Assembly: GCA_034440575.1 (NCBI GenBank)
Contig: JAOTOL010001333.1
Coordinates: 124,001-188,000 of the forward strand
DNA from: Imbricaverruca yamaguchii
Taxonomy: Eukaryota; Arthropoda; Thecostraca; Neoverrucidae
Direction of reading: 5' to 3'
DNA: 64,000 nucleotides
The notes under the pieces were generated by a model. The model had not been told where the DNA came from. It did no database searches and worked only from the letters and a program-made list of their open reading frames with translations. Within the stretch, counting starts at the first letter, position 1. Each line of letters opens with the position of its first letter. The position numbers and the translations under genes were made by a program. Shown one piece after another: positions 22,371-34,324 of the stretch.

Positions 22371-24956
22371 TACCGATCAGGAACCCTGCCACATTCTCAG
22401 CAACTGAAGCTTGACAAGGTGATTTGTGAGGAAATCAGTAGAAACTTTAAGAGGAAGTGCCTTATTCTTGGTGACTTTAATCTAAAAGGTTATGAAAATG
22501 CTGGTGTTGGCTCCCATCATGCAAAATGTTTAGGAAATGCCTTGAAGAGGACCTGTTCTTACACCAGTTTGTATCGGAACCTACCAGGCATGGTTCATTC
22601 TTGGACCTTGTATTCTCGGATTTAAGTGACTTGGTTCAAGACTTGACTGTAGGCGAAACTGGGAAGAAGTGACCATAACATAGTTAGATTCAAGGCACAT
22701 GTAGGGGAAATTATCAAGGATAATTTGGTAAACGTTCCAAATTTCAACAGAGCAGACTTTGACTCCATGAGAGCGGCTTTAAGTGCCATCAGATGGGAAG
22801 AAGAATTCTCCAATTTAAATGCCTGTGAAATGTGGGAAAAGTTCAAATCTTACTTGAAGGAAATTCAGATTAGACATGTCCCCCAAAAGCAAAGACGCAA
22901 AAGAAGGGTAGGAAAGCCGGCATGGCTTACACCAGACTTGATAAAAGCAATTAAAGCTAAGAGAACTGCATTTAGAGTCTTTAAAGAAGCCTCAAATGTC
23001 GTTAATCTAAAGGCGTATCGAAAAGCTCGAGACACTGTGAAGCAAAAAACCAGAGCAGCAAAGCGAGCAAAAGAACTGGATTTAGCTAGAAACTGTAACG
23101 GGGACAGTAAAAAGTTCTTTAGTTTCTACAAGCTGAGTAAAGTTTCTAGCACAATTGGTCCACTGGAAGTAAACGGGACTACATTGGGTGAGGATAGTGA
23201 GATGGTTGAGGAGCTGAGCAAGCAGTTTAAATCAGTGTTTACATTGGAAGATATGACCAATCTGCCGACCATACACCATAGTTCAGTGACATAGGATCTG
23301 ACAAATCATGTTGATTTCATTGATAGTGATGTTGTTTACAATCATATGAGGAAAATAAAGCCCAACAAGGCAGCAGGACCTGATGATATTTATGCTAGGG
23401 TGTTGCGGGAAACTGAAAAGGAACTGGCATTTCCACTTAGTATAATATTTTGTAGATCAGTTTCACAAAATGAAATTCCAACCGATTGGAAAAGGGCAAA
23501 TGTAGTTCCTATTTTCAAGAAAGGAGAAAGAGGGAAAGTTGAAAACTATAGGCCAGTAAGTCTCACATCCCTAGTCTGCAAGGTACTTGAATCAATTATC
23601 AAGGATAGAATAGTTAGTTATCTGGAAGGTAGCAGATTGATTCAAGATACTCAACATGGGTTTAGAAAAGGACGATCGTGTCTCACAAACCTCTTGGACT
23701 TTTTGAACTTCGCCACAGAACAATTTGATCAGGGAAATCAGGTTGATGTAGCATATCTTGACTTTAGTAAGGCCTTTGACAAAGTACCCCATAAACGGTT
23801 AATGATACAGCTTCAGTCCCATGGTATTGCAGGTAGCATCTTAAAATGGATAGAGTTATGGCTTTCAGATAGACAGCAAAGAGTGATGCTAAATGGTACA
23901 AAGTCATCATGGCAAAATGTTCTTAGTGGAGTCCCCCAGGGGTCAGTACTGGGGCCACTACTGTTCATTATATTTGTAAATAACATTGAAAGTGGCCTAA
24001 GCAGTAAAGTTTTGAAATTTGCGGATGATTTGAAGGTTTTTAGGGCAATAACAGGTCAAGATGATCATATCTCGCTGCAAAAAGACTTAGACGAACTTGT
24101 GAAGTGGTCCGAAGAATGGCAAATTTAATTTAATTTTGATAAGTGCAAAATCATGCATGTAGGTAAGCAGCATATGAAGGCTCCATACTTGATGGGTGGC
24201 CAAGTGCTATCAGTGACTCAACAGGAGAAGGATTTAGGTGTTATTCTAAACACAAAACTGGGGGCATCAGAACAGACCAAGGAAGCCAGGAAGAAGGCAC
24301 TGAGAATGCTCGGGGCAATAAATAGGAATGTATCTTACAGAAGTGAGGAAGTGATTAGGAAGCTTTACTGTGCATACGTCAGGCCACATTTGGAATACTG
24401 CATCCAAGCTTGGTCTCCTAGCTATGAAAAAGATTGTTGGCTTTTAGAGAGAGTACAAAAGAGGGCTACAAAAATGGTTAATGGCATAAGCAACCTGGCA
24501 TATGAGGAAAGATTGAAGAAATTGAATATGTTTTCACTTAGATATAGAAGGCTGAGAGGAGATCTCATCGAGGTCTTTAAATTTGTCCTTGGTCTGGAGA
24601 GGGGATACCTTGGGGAAATGTTTGAATTGAACAGAAATGATGCAATTAGGGGTCATAAATTCAAAATTAAAGTTAACCACAGCACAACAAGGTTAATGCA
24701 AACTTTCTTCACCAACAGGGTAGTAGAACACTGGAACCAGCTGCCAGAAAACATTGTCAGTAGCAGCACATTGAACATCTTTAAAAACAGCATAGACAAT
24801 CATTATAAGAATAAAGGGCTTGCTTTTCAGTACTACAGGGAGGGCTGATTGATGACAGATTTGGTGGGCAACTGGTTCAGCGTACAGAGTGCAACCAAGA
24901 AGGGCCCTTGTGGCTCATAGTTGCACTAATCTTTCATGTCTTTATGTCTTTATGTA
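22371..24956 (+). mobile_element. CR1-clade LINE, copy 1 (5'-truncated)
   Basis: A non-LTR retrotransposon starting inside the endonuclease (its match to copy 2 begins at 22377/58936) and ending in the 8-bp microsatellite tail (TTTATGTC)n at 24935-24954, the kind of 3' tail typical of CR1 elements. 5' truncation is the usual result of incomplete target-primed reverse transcription. It is very similar by eye to the copy at 57.5-61.5 kb but carries different disabling mutations, so the two are separate insertions from a common active source. Confidence 0.92.
22383..24848 (+). pseudogene. CR1 ORF2: endonuclease end plus reverse transcriptase, disabled
   Basis: It begins within the apurinic-type endonuclease (CLILGDFNLKG). 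Relative to copy 2 it has a one-base loss near 22515 (GGCTCCCATC) and a two-base loss near 22660. The RT domain follows from about 23346 with the family blocks NKAAGPDD, PIFKKG, NYRPVSLTS, QHGFRKGRSC, YLDFSKAFDKVPH, SGVPQGSVLGPLLF and KFADD (the Y of YADD is F here). The C-terminal part has RPHLEYCIQAWSP and VQKRATKM, as in vertebrate CR1 ORF2. Nonsense codons lie at 23292-23294 (TAG where copy 2 has TGG) and 24126-24128 (TAA). The frame then runs to the natural stop at 24846-24848. Confidence 0.92.
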
Positions 24957-26450
24957 TGTGCATTTTCGCATGTTTTTTATCGTGCATTTCGTTAACGATC
25001 TGGATATTCTGTTCATGATGAAATGACTGCTTTTGGTGGTGTCTGCGCCTTGCGTTCAATTGGTGACAGCTTTAACTTTTTGCCCATATAAATAAGTCTG
25101 AAATTCATTCAAATGACATCAGAAAACACTGCGAAAAATGACCACATATTAGCATAGATGGCATAAGTTAGACGTGCAAATCCATCTTTTGCGATGTTGT
25201 GGTGGATCAGAAAGGCATGAACAAGCATATGATTGTATCACATATTACAACTAACTTCTTGTAACTAACTACATGTAACTTCTTTCGTCACAATGATCAA
25301 AATCACGGAAATTTGCACGTGATGAACCAGTGTAAGGCGCTTAAGGCCGCCTGAGACGACATTCTACGGCCTTGAACATACCTAAGGACACCATGAGTCA
25401 CGTTTGTTCAAGATATGTTGATATATGCGCAGGGATAGACAGCCTAAGATATATAAGGCCTCGTGGTTATGCAAATTTGGTGCCTTGCAAAGCACAATTC
25501 TCCACCTGCCAAGCAAAGTACAAAATGATCAATTTTCATGCTAAGGAAGAATGTCCTGGAATATAACATTTTTAACGCTTGCTGATTTGCAACCCGAAGG
25601 CATTGAGACAACAGATAGTCGGTGAAGACCGTTAATTGGCTAGATCCCCATCTAGTATTTTTAGCGATACTCTTGTTAATATATTTTTACTATATATATA
25701 TATATATATATAGTTAAATATAATTTAGCGGCGATCATACATATGTATTTTAATAGCTGGAGTTTGGAGGGGGAGGGGCAGGAGAGCAGTTGATCGGTAC
25801 ATATAATCACTTTTAAACAATTGGGATAAAAACAATTTCCATGAATTCATGTCCACGTTCATGTCTCGATCTAACATGGTATCTGGCGGCCTAACTATGA
25901 GGCTAAATCCCAACACTTGTGTACGCTTTGGGTGTCCGAGATCATTGCTGGCGGTATTTTGTATTTTATGCCAGTTTGCGTAGTTCAGAAGCCTGTAGTG
26001 GAGTCCTTTTAAGACAATTCCATCCTCTTGCTCCCGTGCCCCATCCCATTGTTTTAAGACAACCGCTTACCCACCACCCTACGGGTATATGTGCTAATTG
26101 AATCTGATTTATGACATATAAGCTGCCTTTACACGGCCGCGCAGATTAAGCTTTACCACCGACCTAGTCACCAAGAAACCGCGTTGCTACTCGACCTTCA
26201 CTTCAACGGGAGCACCGGAGCCGCAGTCGGGCTTCCAGTCTTCATCTGCGGTCGACGCTGCGTCTCATGGTCAGTGTCCGTATGCTAATGCGTGTCGCGA
26301 CACAATTCCTGCAGCATGCTCCACCAGCATTAGACATTCCAGATGGCAGATACGCCGCCAGCCTGACAGACATCCACATACGCCTGCCCGTGCGTTGCAG
26401 CATCTTATCCAGTTGAGCGGCTCGGGTCCTTAACGGCATCGCACACTCGT
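24957..26450. other. no recognised gene; short (TA)n at 25692-25712
   Basis: AT-rich spacer with a brief TA microsatellite. Frames are short and unassignable. Confidence 0.35.
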
Positions 26451-27120
26451 CAGGCCACGGGCACAAGGTTGACTCTCAACAGACCACCGGGCACAAGGTT
26501 GACTTTCGACAGACCACCGGGCACAAGGTTGACTCTCGACAGACCACCGGGCACAAGGTTGACTCTCAACAGGCCACCGCACACAACGTTCACTTTCCAC
26601 AGACTACCGGGCACAAGGTTGACTCTCGATAGACCACCGGGCACAAGGTTCACCCTCGACAGACCACCGGGCACAAGGTTGTCTCTCGACAGACCACCGG
26701 GCACAAGGTTGACTCTCGACAGACCACCGGGCACAAGGTTGACTCTCAACAGACCACCAGGCACAAGGTTAACTCTCGACAGACCACCGGGCACAGATGC
26801 GTAATCCACAGACCATCGGGCACGAGATTTACGCCCCGACAGACCACCGAGCACAGAACGCTCTCTCGACAGACCTCGGAGCGCGACATGCACGCTCGAT
26901 GGACTGTCGAGCACGAGGTTCATTCTCGACGGACCGTCTAGCACGAGGTGTGCACTCGCCAGGCCACCGATCACGAGGTTCACACTCCACAGACCACCGA
27001 ATACGAGGATCACACTCCACAGACCACCGAATACGAGGTTCACACTCCACAGACCACCGGACACAAGACGCACACTCAGCATACCCACGAACACGAGGCA
27101 CTCCACAGACCACCGGGCCC
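26451..27120. repeat. 30-bp tandem repeat, about 22 copies
   Basis: A unit containing ACCGGGCACAAGGTTGACTC and CGACAGACC recurs every 30 bp. The left half is homogeneous and units from about 26800 onward drift (GAGCACGAGG, CACTCCACAGACC). Because 30 is divisible by three, frames stay open on both strands (GTRLTLDRPP on plus; a 255-codon minus frame with PGGLSRVNLV). I regard these as repeat artefacts. Confidence 0.92.
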
Positions 27121-27296
27121 AAGCTGCACTTAACACACAATGTAAGCCCTTGACCATCAGAATGAAACCTGGCGTAGAACCAATGCAACCGATGACGACA
27201 ATTGGTACCGTGCCCATAATCTACAGCCATTCGAAATTTATCCCCAGAGTGGCTGTCACGCACTTCGGCCGGAAGCCTGCCACTGGTCTGCTCTCA

Positions 27297-28020
27297 GCTC
27301 CTGGTCGTATGCAGCTGTACTCGGCAGATGCTAGTCATGTGTCAGCTCCTGGTCGTGTGCAGCTGTACTCGGCAGATGCTAGTCATGTGTCAGCTCCTGG
27401 TCGTGTGCAGCTGTACTCGGCAGATGCTAGTCATGTGTCAGCTCCTGGTCGTGGGCAGCTGTACTCGGCAGATGCTAGTCATGTGTCAGCTCCTGGTCGT
27501 GGGCAGCTGTACTCGGCAGATGCTAGTCATGTGTCAGCTCCTGGTCGTGTGCAGCTGTACTCGGCAGATGCTAGTCATGTGTCAGCTCCTGGTCGTGTGC
27601 AGCTGTACTCGGCAGATGCTAGTCATGTGTCAGCTCCTGGTCGTGGGCAGCTGTACTCGGCAGATGCTAGTCATGTGTCAGCTCCTGGTCGTGGGCAGCT
27701 GTACTCGGCAGATGCTAGTCATGTGTCAGCTCCTGGTCGTGGGCAGCTGTACTCGGCAGATGCTAGTCATGTGTCAGCTCCTGGTCGTGTGCAGCTGTAC
27801 TCGGCAGATGCTGTCAGCCGTGCTAGTCATGTGTCAGCTCCTGGTCGTGGCGCTACGGCGGGCAGCTGTACTCGGCAGATGCTAGTCATGTGTCAGCTCC
27901 TGGTCGTGTGCAGCTGTACTCGGCAGATGCTAGTCATGTGTCAGCTCCTGGTCGTGTGCAGCTATACTCGGCAGATGCTAGTCATGTGTCAGCTCCTGGT
28001 CGTGGGTAGCTGTACTCAGC
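27297..28020. repeat. 48-bp tandem repeat, about 15 copies
   Basis: The unit contains CAGCTCCTGGTCGTG and CTCGGCAGATGCTAGTCATG with a G/T variant position. The array is very uniform except for a small insertion near 27812-27820 and another near 27850-27858. The plus-strand 321-codon frame from 27150 encodes SAPGRVQLYSADASHV per unit and a second frame encodes another 16-residue unit. Multiple open frames are expected of a 48-bp unit without stops. A repetitive secreted or structural protein cannot be excluded, but no signal peptide is seen. Confidence 0.92.
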
Positions 28021-28680
28021 AGGTAATATTCATGAGTCAGTGCCGTGGGTGGCTCTGCCCGACTTCTAGCCAACCTGGTGGCGCTAACGATCGACGTGGA
28101 CGATTGATTACTTGACTGTCATTCAGTGTGCATTGGAGGCCGGCATTGTGCCCAACATTTCATTCCACCCGTACGGATTTCGGGCGGGAGTAGTACTGTT
28201 GGTCATCCGTAAGCATGTAAACTGCTCGGTGGTTATTATCATACACCACGTAGCATTAGGTTGCTTCTCTGCGTAGACTGCCAGCCTCTGATGCATAGAT
28301 TGTAATCGGATACGCTGTTCAAGGAGCTCCACATCGAAGGGTAATATTTCTACATTTTTAAAGTCATAATTAGTATATTATTCTCTTGATTTATTTTTCG
28401 CCTGGTGATTGCAGGATATACTTTTATATCCTAAGTTAACCAACGAAGTGCCCATCAAGCGAGTTCCTCTAATTTTTTTGAGAAAGTACATGACTTGCAA
28501 CAACGGCTTCTCTCAGTTGCGTCATGTGCATGATGCGCATCACCATCCGCGCTTGAATTTCACTGAAGAATGCAGGGACGCAATTAGCTGGAGCCGGTTA
28601 GATTAGGTATTGCAATGCATTTAGCGATAACGTCGCTTCATGCTGTAGCTTAAAGCAAATGAAGTTTTTCTTTAAATAAT
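28021..28680. other. no recognised feature
   Basis: Spacer after the 48-bp array. No gene is recognised. Confidence 0.3.
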
Positions 28681-28684
28681 GATA

Positions 28685-28945
28685 TTGTGAAGTTGGACTC
28701 CACCTGGAAACCCCAGGCTTCTGAGTTTTGTGATTTATAGGGAGCCCTCAATCGGAAGCCCTAGGTTTATGTGGCTTGCGATATCCAGGAAACCCTCGAA
28801 CACAGGCCCCAAGTTGCTGTGGCTTTTGATATAAAGGACATAATCGATCAGAAGCCCCAGATTTCTGTGGCTTGTGATATATAGGACACCATCGATTAAA
28901 AAAAAACAGGTTTCTGCGGCTTGTGGTGTCTAGGGAACTCTTGTC
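28685..28945. repeat. degenerate ~55-bp tandem repeat, about 4.5 copies
   Basis: A phrase like AAGCCCCAGGTTTCTGTGGC, TTGTGATAT and AGGGA(A/C)CC recurs at about 28709, 28762, 28813, 28855 and 28908 with substitutions and an A-run. Confidence 0.65.
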
Positions 28946-29409
28946 TGGACCAGGTTTGCCTGGTTCGGAGGAACTGCTGACAGCCGGCTCGTGCCCGACT
29001 GTCGATACGAGCTCTAAGTGACTGTTCAGAGCGGTGTCACCAGGTTTGGAGTCGCGTCACTTGTGGTATTACTGGTGTATCACCAATGATTCGATTGTCC
29101 TCGAAGTGGTCGCCCGGTAGTGGTGGCGGCTCTCTGAACTCGTAGAGGAGACCAAGCTCGTGTTGAAGGTATATGGATGGTGTCTTTAACTACAAATGTG
29201 AATACAAACTACAAGAGTGCATCAGGCCATGCTGTGGGCATGGACCCTGACCCAGCGAATGCGATACCTATAATGTCAACGAGTTAGCATGAGGTTTACA
29301 CCGTTACATGAAAATGGTGCAGTTGAATTAGATGCTGACACCACCAATCATTCTGCAAAGTTTACATCTAAGCATATTCTGCGCTTCTCCAACCATGAGC
29401 GCGACAACC
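28946..29409. other. no recognised feature
   Basis: No gene or clear repeat unit is seen between two tandem arrays. Confidence 0.3.
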
Positions 29410-30990
29410 CACCGCCGCCGGCAACTTCCCAGCGACTCCCCGACCGCCGGGACTTCCGCACCCCACCGACCGGCGGCCGTGCCATGTAAGCCGCCACCCA
29501 CGGAGGAGGCTACGACGGGCCTTCAGCACCGCCGGGGACTTCCGCACCCCACTGACCGGCGGCCGTGCCATGTAACCCTGGGATATAACCCGCCACCCAC
29601 GGATCAGGCTACGACGGGCCTTCAGCACCGCCGGGACTTCCGCACCCCACTGACCGGCGGCCGTGCCAGCCCCACACGCGCACCGCCACCCACCGACCGG
29701 CGGCCGTGCCATGTAACCCGCCACCCACGGAGCAGGCTACGCCCCCCCACCCCCCCGTCCCCCGCGCCGTCCTGTTTCCCACCACGGCGGGCCCCTACAC
29801 GGGCCTTGACCGCCGACTTCCGCACCCCACTGACCGGCGGCCTGCCATGTAACCCTGGGATATAACCCGCCACCCACGGATCAGGCTACGACGGGCCTTC
29901 AGCACCGCCGGGACTTCCGCACCCCACCGACCGGCGGCCGTTCCATGTAACCCTGGAATATAACCCGACACCCACGGAGCAGGCTACGACGGGCCTTCAG
30001 CAGCGCCGGGACTTCCGCACCCCACTGACCGGCGGCCGTGCCATGTAACCCTGGGATATAACCCGCCACCCACGGATCAAGCTACGACGGGCCTTCAGCA
30101 CCGCCGGGACTTCCGCACCCCACCGACCGGCGGCCGTGCCATGTAACCCTGGGATATAACCCGCCACCCACGGAGCAGGCTACGCCGGGACTTCCGCACC
30201 CCACTGACCGGCGGCCGTGCCATGTAACCCGCCACCCACGGAGCAGGCTACGACGGGACTTCAGCACCGCCGGGACTTCCGCACCTCACTGACCGGCGGC
30301 CGTGCCATGTAGCCCTGGGATATAACCCGCCACCCACGGATCAGGCTACGACGGGCCTTCAGCACCGCCGGGACTTCCGCACCCCACTGACCGGCGGCCG
30401 TGCCATGTAACCCTGGGATATAACCCGCCACCCACGGATCAGGCTACGACGGGCCTTCAGCACCGCCGGGACTTCCGCACCCCACTGACCGGCGGCCGTG
30501 CCATGTAGCCCTGGGATATAACCCGCCACCCACGGATCAGGCTACGACGGGCCTTCAGCACCGCCGGGACTTCCGCACCCCACTGACCGGCGGCCGTGCC
30601 ATGTAGCCCTGGGATATAACCCGCCACCCACGGAGCAGGCTACGGGGGGCCTTCAGCTGGCCGCCGGGACTTCCGCACCCCACCGACCGGCGGCCGTTCC
30701 ATGTAACCCTGGAATATAACCCGCCACCCACGGAGCAGGCTACGGCGGGTCTTCCGCACCCCACTGACCGGCGGCTGTGCCATGTAACCCTGGAATATAA
30801 CCCGCCACCCACGGAGCAGGCTACGCCGGGACTTCCGCACCCCACTGACCGGCGGCCGTGCCATGTAAGCCGCCACCCACGGAACAGGCTACGCCGGGTC
30901 TTCCGCACCCCACTGACCGGCGGCTGTGCCATGTAACCCTGGAATATAACCCGCCACCCACGGAGCAGGCTACGACGGGCCTTCAGCTGG
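29410..30990. repeat. 98-bp GC-rich satellite, about 16 units including deleted variants
   Basis: Landmarks GGCGGCCGTGCCATGTAA, CTGGGATATAACCCGCCACC, GGATCAGGCTACGACGGGCC and GACTTCCGCACCCCACTGAC recur with a 98-bp period (for example 30393 to 30491). Several units lack the TATAACCC or CAGCACCGCC segment, giving shorter higher-order variants. Minus-strand frames of up to 125 codons follow the repeat and are not genes. Confidence 0.92.
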
Positions 30991-31340
30991 CCGCCGACTC
31001 ATAAACACTGTGTAAGCGGCTTAGCGCGCCGTGCCAGGCGGTGCGACGTGGCGCGCAGCCGCCGGCGGGCCGGTACACATGCGGTCATGACTTGCGCCAC
31101 CAATTTAACATCACAGCCGCCGCGAAAAGCTGGTGGTGTTACGTCGCAACGCAGGATCCTAACTTTCGAATTACTGTCCCAAGAAACTCTGAAATGCACT
31201 AGATAATTCACGGATGGTTTTGTCAGTCCACCGCCCTGATCACGATACACATGGTAAGAGAACGACTATAAGCACGATGATACGTCAGGTTATATAATTT
31301 ACCACACTGGCATATACACACATAATTGCATGGCGGCAGG
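30991..31340. other. no recognised feature
   Basis: Flank between the satellite and the TG microsatellite. No gene is recognised. Confidence 0.3.
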
Positions 31341-31341
31341 T

Positions 31342-31810
<469 letters not shown>

Positions 31811-31811
<1 letters not shown>

Positions 31812-32222
31812 CGCCACAGACAACACCAGCATTATGGGTAACGTCTGGGAGGGGGTGCGCACACTGAATCCGGCGCTGGTGTCCGGCCGTCGTACGTCCA
31901 GGAAGCACCTGATGGCCTCAGCCGTCATCGCCGGCGTTGGTGGCGGCAGGTCACGGCCTCGTGACGTCACCAGGAGCGACCTGGTCAGCTCCGTGGTCAG
32001 GTCAGATCTGTCGACCTGCTGGCCGATCGGTAAGCTGCCTTCGTCAGGCTTATTTGGTGGACACAGTTCTGGTAGAACAGTCAGGGTTCGGCCAATGGAT
32101 GCGAGGTCGGAGACGTTGAGCACGATTCCCAACGCCTGATCCATTGTACTCACATTCTAGAGCAATCTCTATGGCACCACACCTTACCTACAGTCCATTA
32201 TTGCATCTGCTGCGCCACATGT
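31811..32222. other. no recognised feature
   Basis: GC-rich, open in more than one frame, but with no domain I can name. Confidence 0.3.
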
Positions 32223-32263
32223 GGTGGTCCTGTCCTGTCATCTCATGACAGGACAGGACCACC
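32223..32263. repeat. perfect 19-bp inverted repeat with 3-nt loop
   Basis: Arms 32223-32241 and 32245-32263 (GGTGGTCCTGTCCTGTCAT and its exact complement) flank CTC. The hairpin sits at the outer edge of the left member of the ~170-bp inverted repeats described next. Confidence 0.95.
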
Positions 32264-32424
32264 CGAGATCCAAGATTAAGTTCGCCTCAACTGAACAAGG
32301 TTCTGATGAGATCCTGACAAGACTGGACAAGGACAAGCTCGAGAACGACTCGCACCAGGATCAAGACAGCTGGCGCCGCTAGACCTGGGCTGACTCCGGA
32401 CCGCTACACATCTGCTTCCGTCTG
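32257..32424 (+). repeat. left member of ~170-bp inverted repeat pair
   Basis: From GACCACCCGAGATCCAAGAT inward to CTACACATCTGCT, it matches the reverse complement of 34655-34850 with scattered substitutions. Read on minus it starts TGTAG and carries TCTAGCGGCGCCAGC, a look compatible with a retrotransposon LTR fragment. It could also be the terminal inverted repeat of a ~2.6-kb element. Confidence 0.75.
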
Positions 32425-33100
32425 AGCGCACATGCTGATATTTGATATTTAGCACACATGCCGCGACATTCCACGCGTCAAGGTGCATGTCACACCGTGT
32501 TTGCACGTCCCACCCCGTCACGCCCTGTCAAGTAGCCCACAGTGGCGAGTAGCTGGCGGCTCAAACAGGAAGTGTCCCCATGGCACACAAGCGTGACATG
32601 TGTGCCAAGGGTCGAGAGGACATTCAAACCTCCGCCTAGGGTTGGAGGAGCCCTGCCCCTGGCCACCCAAGCAAGCAGCCACTTCTTGAAGCTCCGTGAA
32701 ATACGCTTGAGTGGTTTACGGTTCCGGTGGTAGTGGTGGTGTGGCGAGAGGTTGGGTGGACGAACTGCATCCCATCTTGCGCTACAAGGGCCGATTACGA
32801 AAGGGAAGTCCTCCTTGTGATTGTACAATCATAACAGTTCAATATGATCGAACAATATGCATGTTTGTAACGCATTCGTGGTACGGGGCAGAACTTCAGC
32901 GTTGTTCTCCGGAAGTTTGAAATTATCCAGCGCGTCACTCCTCGCCGTACCCGGCGTTGCATGCGTGAAAGGTAAGAAGGTTGGTCGTGCTGAAACCTTT
33001 TGTAGGATATTATCTTAGAAACGCCCATGCCGTGCCATCCGAAGCGAGAACACTGATTTTACGGACACAAGGTCACAGTATAGTCTGCATTACTCACACT
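32425..33100. other. no recognised feature
   Basis: Interior of the inverted-repeat-bracketed interval. No gene is recognised. Confidence 0.3.
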
Positions 33101-33616
33101 TCAGTCAACAAAATGCGTACTGCTCGGCACCGACCAGCGGACAGCAGTCCGTGAGAACCCTCTCCGACACTTAATCACGATCACATTTGCAGTGAAACAA
33201 TCCGTATTATCCACTACAAACAATGACGCTGAGAAAGCCGAGCACTTCTTGACACTAATACCAACTAGGCACTGCTGAGCATGGCATGGCTTAAAGTAGG
33301 GAATGTAAAGCACGACCGGACACTTCTCGCAGCATGAGTGAGGCTTGCCGGTGCATGCAGGTCCTTGGCAGCGTCGCTGCCTGTCGACCATGTCGATGTA
33401 GTGGCTCACTTGGTCGAATCGTACCGCATGTCCGAGACACCCCAGGGTGACGATAGCGCGTGTACAGGTCCGAATCCAGGCAGTCTCAAGTAGGCAACAG
33501 CGATTTTCCTCCGGAATTATAGCGTGCCCGGAGAGCTGTTCGTTGCATGACGGTGTGGGATCCAGTCGTTCGCCACCCACATATCCAGCGTCTGCGTGAA
33601 GAGACACGAATACCAC
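33101..33616 (-). pseudogene. probable piggyBac-type transposase C-terminal zinc-finger relic
   Basis: A 171-codon minus-strand frame. Its middle reads RQRRCQGPACTGKPHSCCEK, then CPVVLYIPYFKPCHAQQ. PiggyBac-derived transposases end in a cysteine-rich finger of the form RRC-x-x-C-x(5-8)-C-x-x-C-x-V-x-L-C-x-x-C-F-x-x-Y-H. Here most cysteines and the terminal H are present, but the C after L is Y and the Y before H is C. No catalytic DDD core is visible upstream within the frame, and no 13-bp piggyBac terminal repeats were seen. It may be only a tail fragment. The assignment rests on the finger pattern alone. Confidence 0.35.
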
Positions 33617-33696
33617 TCCGAGATCATCGGCGGTTGACCAGTAGTGGCGTTCACTAGAGAGATGATGGTGTCCAGAATGTAGAAGAATGTCGGCGA

Positions 33697-33930
33697 ACGT
33701 CTTGCGCTCGCCAGCCGTCAGCTGATTAGCTCGCCAGTCGTCAGCTGATTAGCTCGCCAGCCGTCAGCTGATTAGCTCGGCAGTCGTCAGCTGATTAGCT
33801 CGGCAGTCGTCAGCTGATTAGCTCGCCAGCCGTCAGCTGATTAGCTCGGCAGCCGTCAGCTGATTAGCTCGCCAGTCGTCAGCTGATTAGCTCGCCAGCC
33901 GTCAGCTGATTAGCTCGGCAGTCGTCAGAT
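33697..33930. repeat. 23-bp tandem repeat, about 10 copies
   Basis: A unit containing GTCAGCTGATTAGCTCG plus CCAG or GCAG recurs every 23 bp with C/G and C/T variants. Each unit has a CAGCTG (E-box/PvuII) palindrome. There are no unique spacers between repeats, so it is not CRISPR-like. Confidence 0.93.
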
Positions 33931-34320
33931 GAACAGGCGATATTTTTTAGTTTTGAACGCCTATCGCGCCGCTCTGTTGACGACGTGCACATACATGTCC
34001 TCGGTGACACATCTTCGCGAACAGCTGGACTGAAGACGTGTCTTGCAGAGGTCTCCTCAACGCTTGAAAGCGCCGTTAGCCCCGACTGGTGTTGCTGGAA
34101 GCCCGGTGTGTTCAGGTAGCTTCCTGAGCCAACGGCGATCGCTTGACGTAACCCTGGCTCGCTTACTTTGGCGCGCCGGTTGCTTACTGCTGGTTTTTCT
34201 TCCTCCGAAATGATATGGGCTTCCACGTATCCGGGCACGTCCTGGACCGCCGTGTCCCTGTCAGTGACGATCAGAGATGCACAAAACGTCAAGAATGTCA
34301 CCTACAAGCACTGAAAACTA
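33931..34320. other. no recognised feature
   Basis: A 140-codon minus frame enters from the 23-bp array. It resembles no family known to me. Confidence 0.25.
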
Positions 34321-34324
34321 TACA

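Noticed and set aside
26450..27217. 255-codon minus-strand repetitive protein
   Set aside because: The 30-bp unit keeps frames open on both strands; no signal peptide, no unique ends and no codon-level conservation are visible.
33697..33930. CRISPR-like array
   Set aside because: Units are contiguous 23-mers with no unique spacers, and the window is eukaryotic.
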